A stretch of DNA of 64,000 bases from JAJEFO01 sp965214325 (GCA_965214325.1 CBDCBG010000006.1:2666001-2730000), one strand, 5' to 3'. Positions 28,593 to 39,144 are shown, counted from the stretch's first letter. Made by a program: numbers and translations. Notes: generated by a model from the sequence alone, not told the origin.

Positions 28593-30281
28593 CTATCGCA
28601 ACCATTCCGGCCGCTCACTTCGGGCGACACCGGTCCGGGCGGCGGCTGCACACTCCGACAGGCTGCCAAACCGTACATTCCTGCCGCTGAGGCCGGGTGC
28701 GTAATGCGCATACTTGCCGGAATTGGTCATCAAGGTCCTTGCGTCCCTCGGAAAGACAGGTTCGGTGATTGAACACCAGCACAGGTCCGTGATGAGGCGC
28801 ACTCCCGACGCTTCCAGCCGGGCGGCCACTCCGTCGGACCGCGCTTGCGCAAGGATGTCGCGGCCGAGGGTCACGATGACGGACGTGTCGGGGTCCCTTG
28901 CCTGGCCCGACATCAGGGCGGCAAACCGCCTGGTCTCCTCAATCGAGAAATGCGGACTTCCAAGAGCCACAAGGTCGACATTTGCGGGACCGGCATTGAA
29001 CCGCTCCCAGGCTGCAGCCAGATCGGACACGGTTATTCGAGATTGCGTTGCATCGGGTGCGGGCGCCAAATCGCCTTCCGGCGTCACCCCGGCCACATGC
29101 AGCAACGGCACTGCCGAGGTCGTCCCGAAGGCGGCACACAATGCGCGAAGATCGTCACGACTTGGTGCCGCAGGCTCCAGGCCGGTCAGGAGCGGAACGC
29201 GATCGGGGGCGAGACGCCCGGCGATCCAGCCGAGAAGCGGCCAGAGCGCGTCGTCGTGATCCCTAGGCAGCTCGACCTCGATCGCCATGCGCGCCCGCCG
29301 GTTCTCGGGCAGGTAGACCCCGGTTTCCGGTGCCCGCCCGGTCAGGGCAACGAAGAGATCGAGGTAGTCAGGGTGCTTGGCCGTCCGCGCGCCCAGCACG
29401 CTGTTGGCGAATATGACGGCATTCGATTCCGACCAGCCGACATTTTCGCCCAGCCGGGGCGGGTCGCTTGCCAGATAGGGCGCGCACGTAAAGGTCGGGC
29501 GCGCACCCATCCGGACATAGGCATCCGCCAATCGGCTGGCCGCCTGCCCGAAATCGGGCGGCAGGTCGTCGTCGGTCCAGTTCTCACGGTCAACGGAAAT
29601 CGCGTTGATCGTGGTCGGAACGGCAACCCTTGCCTCCATCTCGACCATCGTTTCGGCGAAAACGAGGTTGGAGGAGTGGGTAAGGATGCAACCGTCAACG
29701 TGGCCCCTCGATACGTCGATCAACCGCTTCGCTCCCTGCGACGCAGCCATGGCGCAGACCACCTCCATGGCGAGGGCAACGGCCTTTCCCTGTTCGCCGT
29801 CCAGCCTGGACCTGTCGGATGGCGCCAGTTCCAGATCACCGCCGGACACCTTGTGCAGGTCAATGGAAATGCCTTCCACCGTCAGGCGGTTGCCGCGCAG
29901 CCTTGCAACCTTCCCGGCGCTCAAGACGCTGTAGTCAGACGCCGAAAGCCGCACCACGCCGACCTTCTTGTCGAACATGCGCGACGCGATCGCCGCGCCA
30001 AGGGTCAGGATCTCCTCGTCTTCCCGAAAGATCAGCGCTGCCGGAGCATGTCCGTTCAGGGCGAGTTCCAGCAGGACGCCGCTGCCGGAGCAGGATCCGC
30101 GGCTCGTCGGCATAAGGACGATCCTGCCCGCGATTGACTGGCCATGAAGATCGTGGTGCGCGTCGATCACCACGCCGGTGTCCGGGTCAACGCCGCCCCA
30201 GAAACTCAGTCCTTCGCAACAGACTGCAATCTCGGCTTCCACGTCCGCCGGAACGACAAGACATGACACGTCAGCTGTCAT
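28593..30281 (-). CDS. Aconitase X (fused swivel and catalytic domains)
   Basis: A 562-residue protein from ATG 30281 (MTADVSCLVVPADVEAEIAV). The first 130 residues are the DUF126 swivel domain (SFWGGVDPDTGVVID, PTSRGSCSGSGVLLELA); the rest is the DUF521 catalytic domain with SRGHVDGCILTHSSNLVF, PTFTCAPYL and the Fe-S cysteine segment ITDLCWCSITEPVFP near residue 515. Members of known activity dehydrate cis-3-hydroxy-L-proline or mevalonate 5-phosphate; in bacteria the proline role is the commoner. It starts inside the end of the sulfatase pseudogene. Composition is normal for the window and no break is visible. Confidence 0.82.
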   Translation of the reverse strand: MTADVSCLVVPADVEAEIAVCCEGLSFWGGVDPDTGVVIDAHHDLHGQSIAGRIVLMPTSRGSCSGSGVLLELALNGHAPAALIFREDEEILTLGAAIASRMFDKKVGVVRLSASDYSVLSAGKVARLRGNRLTVEGISIDLHKVSGGDLELAPSDRSRLDGEQGKAVALAMEVVCAMAASQGAKRLIDVSRGHVDGCILTHSSNLVFAETMVEMEARVAVPTTINAISVDRENWTDDDLPPDFGQAASRLADAYVRMGARPTFTCAPYLASDPPRLGENVGWSESNAVIFANSVLGARTAKHPDYLDLFVALTGRAPETGVYLPENRRARMAIEVELPRDHDDALWPLLGWIAGRLAPDRVPLLTGLEPAAPSRDDLRALCAAFGTTSAVPLLHVAGVTPEGDLAPAPDATQSRITVSDLAAAWERFNAGPANVDLVALGSPHFSIEETRRFAALMSGQARDPDTSVIVTLGRDILAQARSDGVAARLEASGVRLITDLCWCSITEPVFPRDARTLMTNSGKYAHYAPGLSGRNVRFGSLSECAAAARTGVARSERPEWLR

Positions 30282-30951
30282 CCGACGGCGCCCCCGCACT
30301 TGGCGCATGTGCGAAACTTTCCGGCACGGAACCGGCATGCATGCGAAGGCAGCCATCCGCCACGATCTGCAGATGCCAGGGCGCCAGGTCTTTCCAGAAT
30401 GTCTCCACCCGATGCGAGACAGCATCCGATCCCGGCCCTTCGCCAAGGCCGATCCACATCGAGCGTTCACGGATTCCGGCCATCGTTACCGAGCGCGGAT
30501 CGTTCGCGCCCTGCTTGCCCTCGTCGCACCAATTCGGCGCCCACGAGAAATCGGCCGGGGTGAGGTCAGGGGCCGGTCGACGCCCGAACCCGTGGTGCCG
30601 GTCGGGTCCGATGAAGCGCGTCCTGCCGGTATGCGCGATCCGGCTCCCCGCACGGCGCTCGTGGCGGACATGGGCTGGAATGGCGGCGGCAAGCTCAGCG
30701 GCATTGTCGCGGGCCACGGATTCCGAACAGGGATTTCCCGTCGCCGTCGAAGCCCGCGACGGCGGGCATGGCCGGGAATTGCAATGCGCCGTCTCGACGA
30801 CCGCGCCCTTCCCGGCAAGCCGGCCGGGGTTCGCCGCCCGGCAGGCCGTACCGCGGCGATGAGGCAGGAACCGTGCCGCCAGTTGATCGACTTGAATGAA
30901 GGCGATGTTCGGCCCCGATTTCGAACCCGCCGGAAAACTGCCGACAGTCAT
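30271..30951 (-). pseudogene. Choline-sulfatase-like sulfatase, decayed
   Basis: From ATG 30951 the frame reads GPNIAFIQVDQLAARFLP (metal-binding start of sulfatases), then RDNAAELAAAIPAHVRHERR, RFIGPDRHHGFGRRPAPDLT and PADFSWAPNW, all matching choline-sulfatases. The active-site C-x-P-x-R segment is garbled (NSRPCPPSRASTATG; family SPLCAPGRAS) and many residues are missing, so small deletions or shifts have accumulated. The family is about 500 residues; only about 225 remain, and the end overlaps the AcnX start. The fragment at 9290-9515 resembles the missing downstream region of such an enzyme. Confidence 0.65.
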
Positions 30952-31621
30952 CTGGTTTCCACGCTGGAGGCACCGGGGACCGGAGCCGGGGGAGCGCTCC
31001 GGACGTGAAGCATTCGGGTAAAGCGCGCAGTGTTCAAGTGAACTGGTCCTCTTGAATTCATTCGCCCTCCAGGGCGACGTGGATGTCAATCTACCTGACG
31101 CCCGCCATCGAACAAGCACGGATGCGGCGCCGTGTCCGGGGAATTGCGCAGGCTGGATGAAACTTCCTGGCCGTCCCGGGGATTTCGACCTGACGGCGAT
31201 GCCGGATCTCCTGGTCACACCGAAGATCGCCGGTTTGGCGCTCTTGTCGCGCGCGCCGCCGGGACCGGTCCTCGCCCAGTCATGGCCTACGAGCTGGCAC
31301 GGCAGGCCTGTCGGCCGCCAGAGGTCCATGCCGCCGTCGCGGCGATCCGCTCCGTGCCGGCGCTCCAGGGCAGCCGGCCTTCCGTCATGGTCCGGCGTAG
31401 CGCCGCCACCCGGCTGAAAGGACGGCGCGCTGACAGACCGCAACAGGGACTGCACGGCCAGCCTCAGGAACCGGCCGGATCCATGGGCTGGAATCCAGGG
31501 CACGGCCTTCAGCTCGGTGACCTCCGTGATCCTTGGTCCTGGCGGGCTGATCATGGGGGCGGCGCGCCATGCAAGATCCCTGGCACCTCGCTTCCGGGTG
31601 CCGCAATCTAACCGCCCTGTT
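30952..31621. other. No recognisable gene
   Basis: 670 bases between parC and the sulfatase pseudogene. Frames are open on both strands but show no family pattern. Probably eroded coding sequence. Confidence 0.4.
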
Positions 31622-33919
31622 TCAGGTGAACCTGTTGTCCTGCGGGAAGCCGCGAGGCGCCATCCGCCCGGCCGTCGCGCGGGATCCCCGCCAGTTGTCC
31701 AGTTCCGTGACTGTCCGGGTGCGACCCGCCGGGTCAAGCCATGTGAGGCCCTTGGAGAGGTCAAAGGTCCTGGCGTCAGAAAGTCCGCCATCTCTGTAGC
31801 TCTGAAGACGCACGCCCTTGCCGCGCGCCATTTCCGGAAGGTCCGCGACCGGAAACAGGAGCATCTTCCGGTTCTTCCCGACGACGGCAACGTAGTCCCC
31901 TTCAACGGAACGGCAGGCAACGGCTCGTGCGTCGCCCTTGACGTTGAGAACCTGCTTTCCGGTACGGGTCTGCGCCACGACCTCGTTTTCGGCGACCAAG
32001 AAGCCGTAGCCGGCGGATGACGTGACCAGGAGCCTTTGCCCGGGCCGATGGACAAGAAGGGCGACGATCTCGCAATCGTTCGGCAAGTCAACCATCAGGC
32101 GCACGGGTTCCCCCATGCCCCGGCCGCCCGGCAGGTTCGCGGCAGACAGCGTGTAGAAACGGCCGTTCGCGCCCAGAAGAAGCAGCCGGTCGGTTGTTTC
32201 GGCGTGGAAGACGTGCAGGGGGCCGTCGCCGTCCTTGAACCTGAATTCGCGGGAAAGATCGGCATGACCGCTCATTGCCCGGATCCAGCCCATCTTCGAG
32301 CACACGACGGTGACCGGTTCGCGGTCGATCATCGCTTCCAGCGGCACGTCATCGGTTTCGGGCGCCTTGCCGAACCGGGTGCGGCGCTCGTCGCCGAATT
32401 CCCTCTTCACGTCACGCAACTGGTCAGCGATGGCCTTCCATTGCCGGCCTTCGCTCTCCAGCAGGTCCTCGAGGTCCGCACGCTCCTCGGTCAGTTCGTC
32501 AAACTCCTTGCGAAGCTCCAGTTCCTCGAGGCGGCGCAGCGAGCGCAGACGCATGTTGAGAATCGCGTCAACCTGGATCTCCGACAGCTCGCCTTCGCCC
32601 GCCGGCGGTGTCCTGTAGTCGCTTTCGGATGTCGCGCGCGCATGGTCCTTCGACCAGTCCTCGCGCATCAGGGCAGGCTTCGGGTCTTCGTCGTATCGAA
32701 TGATGTCGATGAGGCGGTCGAGATTCAGGAACGCGGTCACGAATCCTTCAAGCACCTCGAGGCGGTGGTCGATCTTGTCGAGCCGGAACTTCGAGCGCCG
32801 CTGCAGCACTTCGCGCCGATGGCCCAGGAACGCGCGAAGCACATCCTTGAGCGAAGCGACCTTCGGCGTCACGCCGTCGACCAGCACGTTCATGTTCATG
32901 CTGAAACGGACTTCCAGGTCCGTGGTCCGGAAGGCCATGTTCATCAGAACATCGGGTTCCACGTTGCGCGATCGCGGCTCCAGAACGATCCGAAGGTCGT
33001 CCGCGCTTTCGTCGCGGACATCCGCAAGAACCGTGATCTTCCTCGTCTGGATCGCCTCCGCAAGCTTCTCGATCAAGCGGCCCTTCTGGACCTGATAGGG
33101 AATCTCCGTGACCACGATCTGCCACTGCCCCCTGCCCAGATCCTCGACACTCCATCTTGCGCGCGTGCGGAAGCCGCCGCGCCCGGTCCTGTAGGCATCG
33201 GCAATCGCCTCGCGTGGTTCGACTATGACGCCGCCTGTCGGAAAGTCCGGGCCTTCCACGAACTCGATCAGGGTGTCGTCCCGCACGCGATCCGAATTCT
33301 CCGCCTTCGCAAGGTGAATGCAGGCGTCGCAGAGCTGTCCGATGTTGTGCGGCGGGATGTTGGTCGCCATCCCCACGGCAATCCCGCTGGACCCGTTCGC
33401 CAGAAGATTGGGAAAGGCCGCCGGAAGCACCACGGGCTCCGAAAGCGTTCCGTCGTAATTGGGACGAAAGTCAACCGCGTTCTCGTCGAGCCCGACGAGC
33501 AGAGCCTCGGCGACGGCGGTCATCCGTGCCTCGGTGTAGCGTGACGCGGCCGGGTTGTCGCCGTCGACATTGCCGAAATTCCCCTGTCCGTCGACCAGCG
33601 GATAGCGAACGTTGAATTCCTGTGCGAGCCGGGCCATCGCGTCATAGATCGCTCCGTCGCCATGGGGGTGAAAGTTGCCCATGACGTCGCCTGAGATCTT
33701 TGCCGACTTGCGATACCCGCCGGACGAATTCAGCCGCAATTCACGCATCGCGTAAAGGATGCGTCGATGCACCGGTTTCAGGCCGTCCCGAACGTCGGGC
33801 AGGGCCCGATGCATGATCGTCGAAAGCGCATAGGTCAGGTATCGCTCGCCGATCGCGCGGCGGAGCGGTTCTGCAATGTTCCGGAACTCGATGTTGGGGT
33901 CGTCCGTGACGTTGCTCAT
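31622..33919 (-). CDS. parC: DNA topoisomerase IV subunit A
   Basis: A 765-residue protein from ATG 33919 (MSNVTDDPNIEFRNIAEPLR). The breakage-reunion domain has the quinolone-region motif HPHGDGAIYDAM, the catalytic tyrosine in AASRYTEARMTAVAEALL near residue 125, and NIPPHNIGQLCDACIHL; a long coiled-coil arm is near 415-500. The C-terminal beta-pinwheel is degenerate and lacks the GyrA box QRRGGKG, which separates it from GyrA. With ParE it decatenates daughter chromosomes. The gene stands alone here: parE is not in the window, and decayed sequence lies on both sides. Confidence 0.93.
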   Translation of the reverse strand: MSNVTDDPNIEFRNIAEPLRRAIGERYLTYALSTIMHRALPDVRDGLKPVHRRILYAMRELRLNSSGGYRKSAKISGDVMGNFHPHGDGAIYDAMARLAQEFNVRYPLVDGQGNFGNVDGDNPAASRYTEARMTAVAEALLVGLDENAVDFRPNYDGTLSEPVVLPAAFPNLLANGSSGIAVGMATNIPPHNIGQLCDACIHLAKAENSDRVRDDTLIEFVEGPDFPTGGVIVEPREAIADAYRTGRGGFRTRARWSVEDLGRGQWQIVVTEIPYQVQKGRLIEKLAEAIQTRKITVLADVRDESADDLRIVLEPRSRNVEPDVLMNMAFRTTDLEVRFSMNMNVLVDGVTPKVASLKDVLRAFLGHRREVLQRRSKFRLDKIDHRLEVLEGFVTAFLNLDRLIDIIRYDEDPKPALMREDWSKDHARATSESDYRTPPAGEGELSEIQVDAILNMRLRSLRRLEELELRKEFDELTEERADLEDLLESEGRQWKAIADQLRDVKREFGDERRTRFGKAPETDDVPLEAMIDREPVTVVCSKMGWIRAMSGHADLSREFRFKDGDGPLHVFHAETTDRLLLLGANGRFYTLSAANLPGGRGMGEPVRLMVDLPNDCEIVALLVHRPGQRLLVTSSAGYGFLVAENEVVAQTRTGKQVLNVKGDARAVACRSVEGDYVAVVGKNRKMLLFPVADLPEMARGKGVRLQSYRDGGLSDARTFDLSKGLTWLDPAGRTRTVTELDNWRGSRATAGRMAPRGFPQDNRFT

Positions 33920-34412
33920 GGATGTAGTATTATCTCCCGAATCCCGGCGGGTAAAGCGATCAGGGCACGAGAAGCGCCTCCAAGGCCGGACGGTGCTCGA
34001 GTTCGCGGGACACCGCCGCAATCGAGGCGGACCTCTTCCTCTCGAGCGTTGGCAAGTTCACTAGCGGGCCGCCCCGGGGGAACTGGTTCATTTTCAGATG
34101 TCAAAGCATTGCCGGTTTCGCTTCCGCAGTGCGGCACGCCGCCCCCGTCGCCTCCGCGGCAAGGGCGGGCCATGGCTGACGGGAGCCGAGGCGGAACGGA
34201 TGCCCGGTTTCGGGGCGATCCTGCAACCCGGGCGCGACACCATCCCTGTCGCCAGCGGAATTCGTGACGCGTGGCAAACGATGCACACGATCCTGTTCCG
34301 GACCCCAGCCGGAGGAACCCGTCAGACGCGGACTGTGCAAGCGATCGTTTCAGTGAATTGGAAACAGGCGGCACCAGTTGGAAAGCCAGCTCCGAGATTC
34401 ATCCTGCAGAAT
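33920..34412. other. Intergenic, no recognisable gene
   Basis: About 490 bases between parC and the transporter operon. Contains the parC upstream region; no promoter, RNA or terminator was recognised with confidence. Confidence 0.4.
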
Positions 34413-36752
34413 TCAGGCAACGCCCATTGCCCCGGCCGGCTCGCCGCGACGCCCGTAGAGCCAGGCGCCGAGTGCGGGCAGCAGCATGACCGCGCCCGCC
34501 ATGTTCACGAGAAACATGAACACCAGCACCGTGCCCATGTCTGCCTGGAACTGGAGCGGTGCGACAACCCATGTCGCAACGCCTGCGGCGAGGGTGAGGC
34601 CGGTCAGCATGACCCCGGCGCCGGCCGTCCGGAGCGCGCGCTCGTAGGCCTCCTCGAACGACATGCCTTCGCGCAAGTGGCCGCGTATCCGCCCGAAGAT
34701 ATAGATTCCGTAATCGACGCCAACTCCAACGCCCAGCGCCACCACGGGCAGGGTGGAGACCTTGAGTCCGATCCCGATCAGGGCCATGAGCGCATAGGCG
34801 AGCACCGACACGGTGGCGAGCGGCAGGACGATGCAGAGAACGGAACGGAACGAACGGAAAGCGAGCAGGACCAGCAAGATGACGGCAGCATAGACGTATC
34901 CGACTATCGGGAACTGCGCCGCATCCACCTCCTCGTTGGTCGCGGCCATCACGCCGACATTGCTTGCGGCAAGCTTGAAGGAGATCGGGCCGCCGGCGTG
35001 GGCGGCATCGAATGACTTCACCGCGTCCACGATCCGCTGGATCGTTTCTGCCCGGTGGTCCTCGGCAAACACATGTACCGGCATGACGCTGCAGTCGGTA
35101 TTGAGAAGGCCGCTGGAGGTTGGGATGGGGGAGACCGACTGAACCAGGCTGTAGCGGTTGCGCGGCAGGGTCCGCCACTTGAGATTGCCCTCGTTCCAGG
35201 CCGTGTTCAGCCGTTGGGCAGCTCCTGCGAGCCCGGCAACCGACACGACACCTTCGACGTTGCTCATGGCCCATTCGAAGTCGTCGAGAGTCCGCATCGT
35301 CTCGAATTCGATGCAGCCTTCGGTTGACGTCTCGGCTATGACGGTGAGCACGTCCACGCCGATTTCGAACCGCTCACCGATCATGTTCGCATCCCGGTTG
35401 TAGACCGAATCCGGCCGGAGTTCGGGCACACCCCGCTGTTCATCGCCGATCCGCACGTCAACAGCGTAGGTGGCGGCGAGCAGGGTAAGTGCCGCCCATG
35501 CGCAGATGATGGCTGCGGCAGGCTTCCGGTGGGCGGCCCGTGCAAGGACCGAACGAAGCGCGTGCGGCAGCGCTCTCGGAGGACGAGGGGACTTCCCAGC
35601 GAATGAAAGAAGGATGGGCAGAAGTCCGAGATTGGTCAGCACGATGGTGGCGACGCCGAGCCCTGCCGCAACCGCCACTTCCTGGATGGCCTGCACCTCG
35701 ATGAGCGCGATCGTCCCGAATCCCGCTGCGTCGGAAGCCAGCGCCGCAATTCCCGGACGGAGAAGGCGCCGGAAACCCGCCTTCGCGGCATCGAGTGCCG
35801 CTACGCCGGTGGTCGACGCTTCGTGGCTCGCGCCGACCACCTGAACGCCGTGGCTCACTCCGATGGCGAATATCAGGAAGGGCACAAGGATCGACAGCGG
35901 ATCGATCCCGTATCCGAGCAGGCTGAGCAGGCCCAGCTGCCAGACCACGGCGAGCAGCGAGCAGCCAAGCAGCGCGACCGTTGCACCGGCCGATCGCGTG
36001 TATGCAAGGACGAGCAGGGCCGCGACCAGGAACGCGACCGCGAAGAATGCCGCCACCGTCCCTGCGCCGTCCGCGATGTCGCCAGCCGCCTTGGCGAAGC
36101 CGATGATGTGCACGTCGAGCATGCCGTCGGTAGCTTCCAGCGTCTGCTCCCGGATGCGCTCGAGCTCGTGCGCGACCTCTACGTAATCTAGGCGCTCGCC
36201 GGTGTCGGGATGAAATTCCTGCAGCCTCGCGGCAACGATGGCACCGCTGAGGTCGTTGGCGACGAGGTGTCCGACCAGGCCAGCCTTGACGATGTTCTCA
36301 CGCAGGTGCTGGAAACCAGCCTCGTCAGGAACGAAATCGGCCGGCAGGACGTTGCCACCGGCAATTCCGTCCTCGACAACCTCCACGAACCTCACGTTCG
36401 GCGTCAGGATCGAGAATACCTGCGTGCGATCAACGCCTGGAAGGAAGAACACCGCATCCGTAGCGTTGCGCAGCGCGTCCAGATACTCGGGCGTGAACAT
36501 TTCGCCGTCGCGTGCAATGAGCGCAAGCACGATACGGTCCGCGCCTCCGAACTCCTTGCGGTGATCGAGGAACGTCTGCATGTAGGGATGCTTGAGAGGC
36601 GCCAGCTTGGTGAAGCCCACATCGATGCGCATCTGGAACGCAGACCAGGCCATGGCGATCGACAACGCCGCAAAAAGGGCGAGCGTCACGTGCCGACGCG
36701 CAAACAATGATCGTTCAAGCCACCCTGTCACCATGCCCGGAATCCGCGCCAT
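34413..36752 (-). CDS. MMPL/RND-family membrane transporter
   Basis: A 779-residue protein starting MARIPGMVTGWLERSLFARR with one membrane helix, a large periplasmic loop, a block of five helices, a second lone helix and loop, and a second block of five: the 12-helix MMPL pattern of two repeats. Marks are DPLSILVPFLIFAIGVSHGV near residue 285 and VALGVGVGVDYGIYIFGRIR near 678, the proton-relay helix with conserved Asp. Such proteins extract or transport lipids and hydrophobic compounds across the inner membrane. It is the last gene of a four-gene set with DUF1302, DUF1329 and Ycf48-like proteins, with 57 bases between stop and start. Confidence 0.82.
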   Translation of the reverse strand: MARIPGMVTGWLERSLFARRHVTLALFAALSIAMAWSAFQMRIDVGFTKLAPLKHPYMQTFLDHRKEFGGADRIVLALIARDGEMFTPEYLDALRNATDAVFFLPGVDRTQVFSILTPNVRFVEVVEDGIAGGNVLPADFVPDEAGFQHLRENIVKAGLVGHLVANDLSGAIVAARLQEFHPDTGERLDYVEVAHELERIREQTLEATDGMLDVHIIGFAKAAGDIADGAGTVAAFFAVAFLVAALLVLAYTRSAGATVALLGCSLLAVVWQLGLLSLLGYGIDPLSILVPFLIFAIGVSHGVQVVGASHEASTTGVAALDAAKAGFRRLLRPGIAALASDAAGFGTIALIEVQAIQEVAVAAGLGVATIVLTNLGLLPILLSFAGKSPRPPRALPHALRSVLARAAHRKPAAAIICAWAALTLLAATYAVDVRIGDEQRGVPELRPDSVYNRDANMIGERFEIGVDVLTVIAETSTEGCIEFETMRTLDDFEWAMSNVEGVVSVAGLAGAAQRLNTAWNEGNLKWRTLPRNRYSLVQSVSPIPTSSGLLNTDCSVMPVHVFAEDHRAETIQRIVDAVKSFDAAHAGGPISFKLAASNVGVMAATNEEVDAAQFPIVGYVYAAVILLVLLAFRSFRSVLCIVLPLATVSVLAYALMALIGIGLKVSTLPVVALGVGVGVDYGIYIFGRIRGHLREGMSFEEAYERALRTAGAGVMLTGLTLAAGVATWVVAPLQFQADMGTVLVFMFLVNMAGAVMLLPALGAWLYGRRGEPAGAMGVA

Positions 36753-36809
36753 GCGCCGGCGTTGGCGGACAGATGACCGATTGGCATCTCGACCACGGTC
36801 ACGACCGGA

Positions 36810-37754
36810 CTACCGATCCACCGGCAAGCGCCGGACCCCGAATTCACCGATCAGCAACAGCCCTCCGTCGGAAAGCGGCAATGCGCCTGACACTCCGGCC
36901 CGGTCAGGCAGGCGTTGAAGCGAAACGCTTCGACCGCCGTCGCGGCTCTCCAGCAGCACGCCGTCCAGCCCGGTGACAATGATCCTGTCCGACCCTATCC
37001 GCTGGATGCTCGTCAGCGACGCCGTCGTGTCGGTCGGAATGCGCGTCCAGGTCGATCCGCCGTCGTCGGACCTGAACATTCGGCCCCGGAGACCGACAAG
37101 GATCACCGTGCTGGCATCGAGCGCTGTCGCGCCGAACCAGGAACCGGAATAGGGCGGTTCAAGCGTCCGCCAGCTTGCCCCGCCGTCATCCGAACGGTGG
37201 GCGACGCCTGCCTCGGCGCCGACATAGAGAACGCCTGCGGCCGACGTGACCGCGTTCATGTGAAAGTCGTCTTCGTCGACCACGCCGGATGCCCAGGTCT
37301 CGCCTCCGTCTTCGGTCGAGAGCAGATAGCCGTAGGCACCTATGGCCAGCCCGTTCTGCGCGTCGAAGAACAGGACGTCGAGGAGCGGGCGTTCCTCTTC
37401 GGGTGCAAAGTGAACAGTTTGCCAGGTCTCGCCGCCATCAACTGTACGCAAGATGATCGCGTCATGCCCAACGGCCCAGCCGAGCCGTGCGTCATGCATG
37501 TGGATCGCGGTCAGCATTGCCCGGGCAGGCGATGAGGCCAGTCGCCAGCTTTCGGCCTCGTCGTCGGATACAAGAATGTGGCCGCGCCTTCCAACGACAA
37601 TCAGCCGGTCGTCGACACGTGCACCATCAAGAAGCAGGGCTCGCGCCGCATGCGGGACGGTCACGGAATACTCGCCCGAACTCTCTGCCGCTCCCGCGAC
37701 GCAAAGCGCCAGCATTGCGGCGACAAGGCACGCGCCGTACAGACGGGGATTCAA
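36810..37754 (-). CDS. Ycf48-like BNR-repeat secreted protein
   Basis: A 314-residue protein with a signal peptide (LYGACLVAAMLALCVAGA) and a beta-propeller made of about six repeats marked by SDDEAESW, TVDGGETW, TEDGGETW, SDDGGASW, SDDGGSTW and SRDGGRSV. It resembles the photosystem II assembly factor Ycf48/HCF136, but in non-photosynthetic bacteria these propellers commonly accompany MMPL transporters and DUF1329 proteins; the job is probably as a periplasmic scaffold or assembly factor for that system. The start at 37754 gives a complete signal peptide. The neighbour on each side is encoded in the same direction. Confidence 0.78.
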   Translation of the reverse strand: MNPRLYGACLVAAMLALCVAGAAESSGEYSVTVPHAARALLLDGARVDDRLIVVGRRGHILVSDDEAESWRLASSPARAMLTAIHMHDARLGWAVGHDAIILRTVDGGETWQTVHFAPEEERPLLDVLFFDAQNGLAIGAYGYLLSTEDGGETWASGVVDEDDFHMNAVTSAAGVLYVGAEAGVAHRSDDGGASWRTLEPPYSGSWFGATALDASTVILVGLRGRMFRSDDGGSTWTRIPTDTTASLTSIQRIGSDRIIVTGLDGVLLESRDGGRSVSLQRLPDRAGVSGALPLSDGGLLLIGEFGVRRLPVDR

Positions 37755-37782
37755 GACGACACCGTCCGATTTCCCGCTGATT

Positions 37783-39144
37783 CTACCGACGGCCTTCTCG
37801 CCTCAACGCCGATACGGTGAAGTCCCTGGACCTGATCCTGGCATCCATGGCACACATCGGGAATTCGTTGTCTAGGCCGAGCGCCAGATATCGCCTCGCC
37901 TGCAGATCATGGTGCACCTCGAGGGTGGGCCAGACCAGCGGGTTCTCGTAGTAGTTGATCACGTGTCCTTCCGAGACGCGCCATAGCCGGTCACGCGTGT
38001 CGTAGATGTCCGCCACCAGGATCTGCCAGGAATCCTCGTCAATGTAGAAGGTGCGCCGCTTGTAGATGTGGCGAGCGCCACTGGCGACCGTCGCCTCGAC
38101 CACCCATACGCGATGCAGTTCATAACGGAGATGCTCGGGATTGACGTGCCGGGGAGTCAGGATGTCCGAAAAGGAAAGATCGTCGCTGTGCAGCTGGTAC
38201 GAGTTGTACGGCACGTACAACTCGCGCTTGCCGACCAGCCTCCAGTCATAACGGTCGACCGCCCCGTTGAACATGTCGAACTGGTCGGCGGTACGCAGGC
38301 CGTCGGTCGTGGTGCCAGGATTGTCGTAGGCAACGTTGGGTGCTCGCCGTACGCGCCGCTGGCCCGGATTGTAGGTCCATGCCCGGCGGGGTTCCCGCAC
38401 CTGGTTCATGGTTTCGTGAACCAGAAGGATGTCGCCCGCAAGCCGCGTGGGCGCGAGAACCTTCTGCTTGAAATACATCATCGTGTTGTCGAGCGCCGCT
38501 TCGGTCATGCCGGGAAGCGAGTAGCGCAATTCAGCCTCGACCTCGAACTGGACGACCGTGTAATCGCCGCCGGCCGTGACCGCTGCCTGTCCCATCATGC
38601 AGCTCACCGTCTCGCCCCGATAGCGCAACAGGTGGTTCCAGATCGCCTCGAGCCCGTTAGCGGGAATCGGGAAGGGAATGCCGATCACGGCGCCGCTAAC
38701 GCCGTTGCCGTTGTCCTCGAGATGCGCAGTGGCGGCCACTCGTCTTGTCGCGTCGTAGATTCGTTGTGGAGCGGAGGCGCTGCGCCGCGTCGGATAGATA
38801 TTCATGCGAAAGCTCGGGTAGAGTTCGAGCATCCGCTGATGACCCACCGAAAGGCGATCCCGGTGGGCGTTGACGTTCGATCCGTCAATGACGAACAGCG
38901 GCCGGTCGCCCGCGAACGGGTCACGGTGGTGCTCTCCCCGCCTATAGCCCCTTGGTGGCCTGACGATGCCGCCGTTCCAGGCAGGTATCGTGCCCGAAGC
39001 GTTGCCGGCGCGTTCTCCTCCGAGCGGTGTCAGGTCGGCCCCGAGCCTCCCGACCTGGCTCGCGGGCAGTTCCGCCGCCGCCGGCAGCGCCCACGCGAGG
39101 GACAGCGCCAGCGCGGCGCCCGATCTCAACACAGCTTTCTTCAT
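37783..39144 (-). CDS. DUF1329 periplasmic protein
   Basis: A 453-residue protein from ATG 39144 with a signal peptide (MKKAVLRSGAALALSLAWAL). Family marks are LGGERAGNASGTIPAWNGGI, the start of the mature part, and NPGQRRVRRAPNVAYDNP, DRYDWRLVGKRELYVPYN and KRRTFYIDEDSWQILVADIY. The fold is thought to resemble LolA/LolB lipoprotein carriers, suggesting a hydrophobic ligand carried through the periplasm. It lies 19 bases before the end of the DUF1302 gene stop (39164) and 28 bases from the Ycf48-like gene, so all four are very likely one transcript. Confidence 0.82.
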   Translation of the reverse strand: MKKAVLRSGAALALSLAWALPAAAELPASQVGRLGADLTPLGGERAGNASGTIPAWNGGIVRPPRGYRRGEHHRDPFAGDRPLFVIDGSNVNAHRDRLSVGHQRMLELYPSFRMNIYPTRRSASAPQRIYDATRRVAATAHLEDNGNGVSGAVIGIPFPIPANGLEAIWNHLLRYRGETVSCMMGQAAVTAGGDYTVVQFEVEAELRYSLPGMTEAALDNTMMYFKQKVLAPTRLAGDILLVHETMNQVREPRRAWTYNPGQRRVRRAPNVAYDNPGTTTDGLRTADQFDMFNGAVDRYDWRLVGKRELYVPYNSYQLHSDDLSFSDILTPRHVNPEHLRYELHRVWVVEATVASGARHIYKRRTFYIDEDSWQILVADIYDTRDRLWRVSEGHVINYYENPLVWPTLEVHHDLQARRYLALGLDNEFPMCAMDARIRSRDFTVSALRREGRR

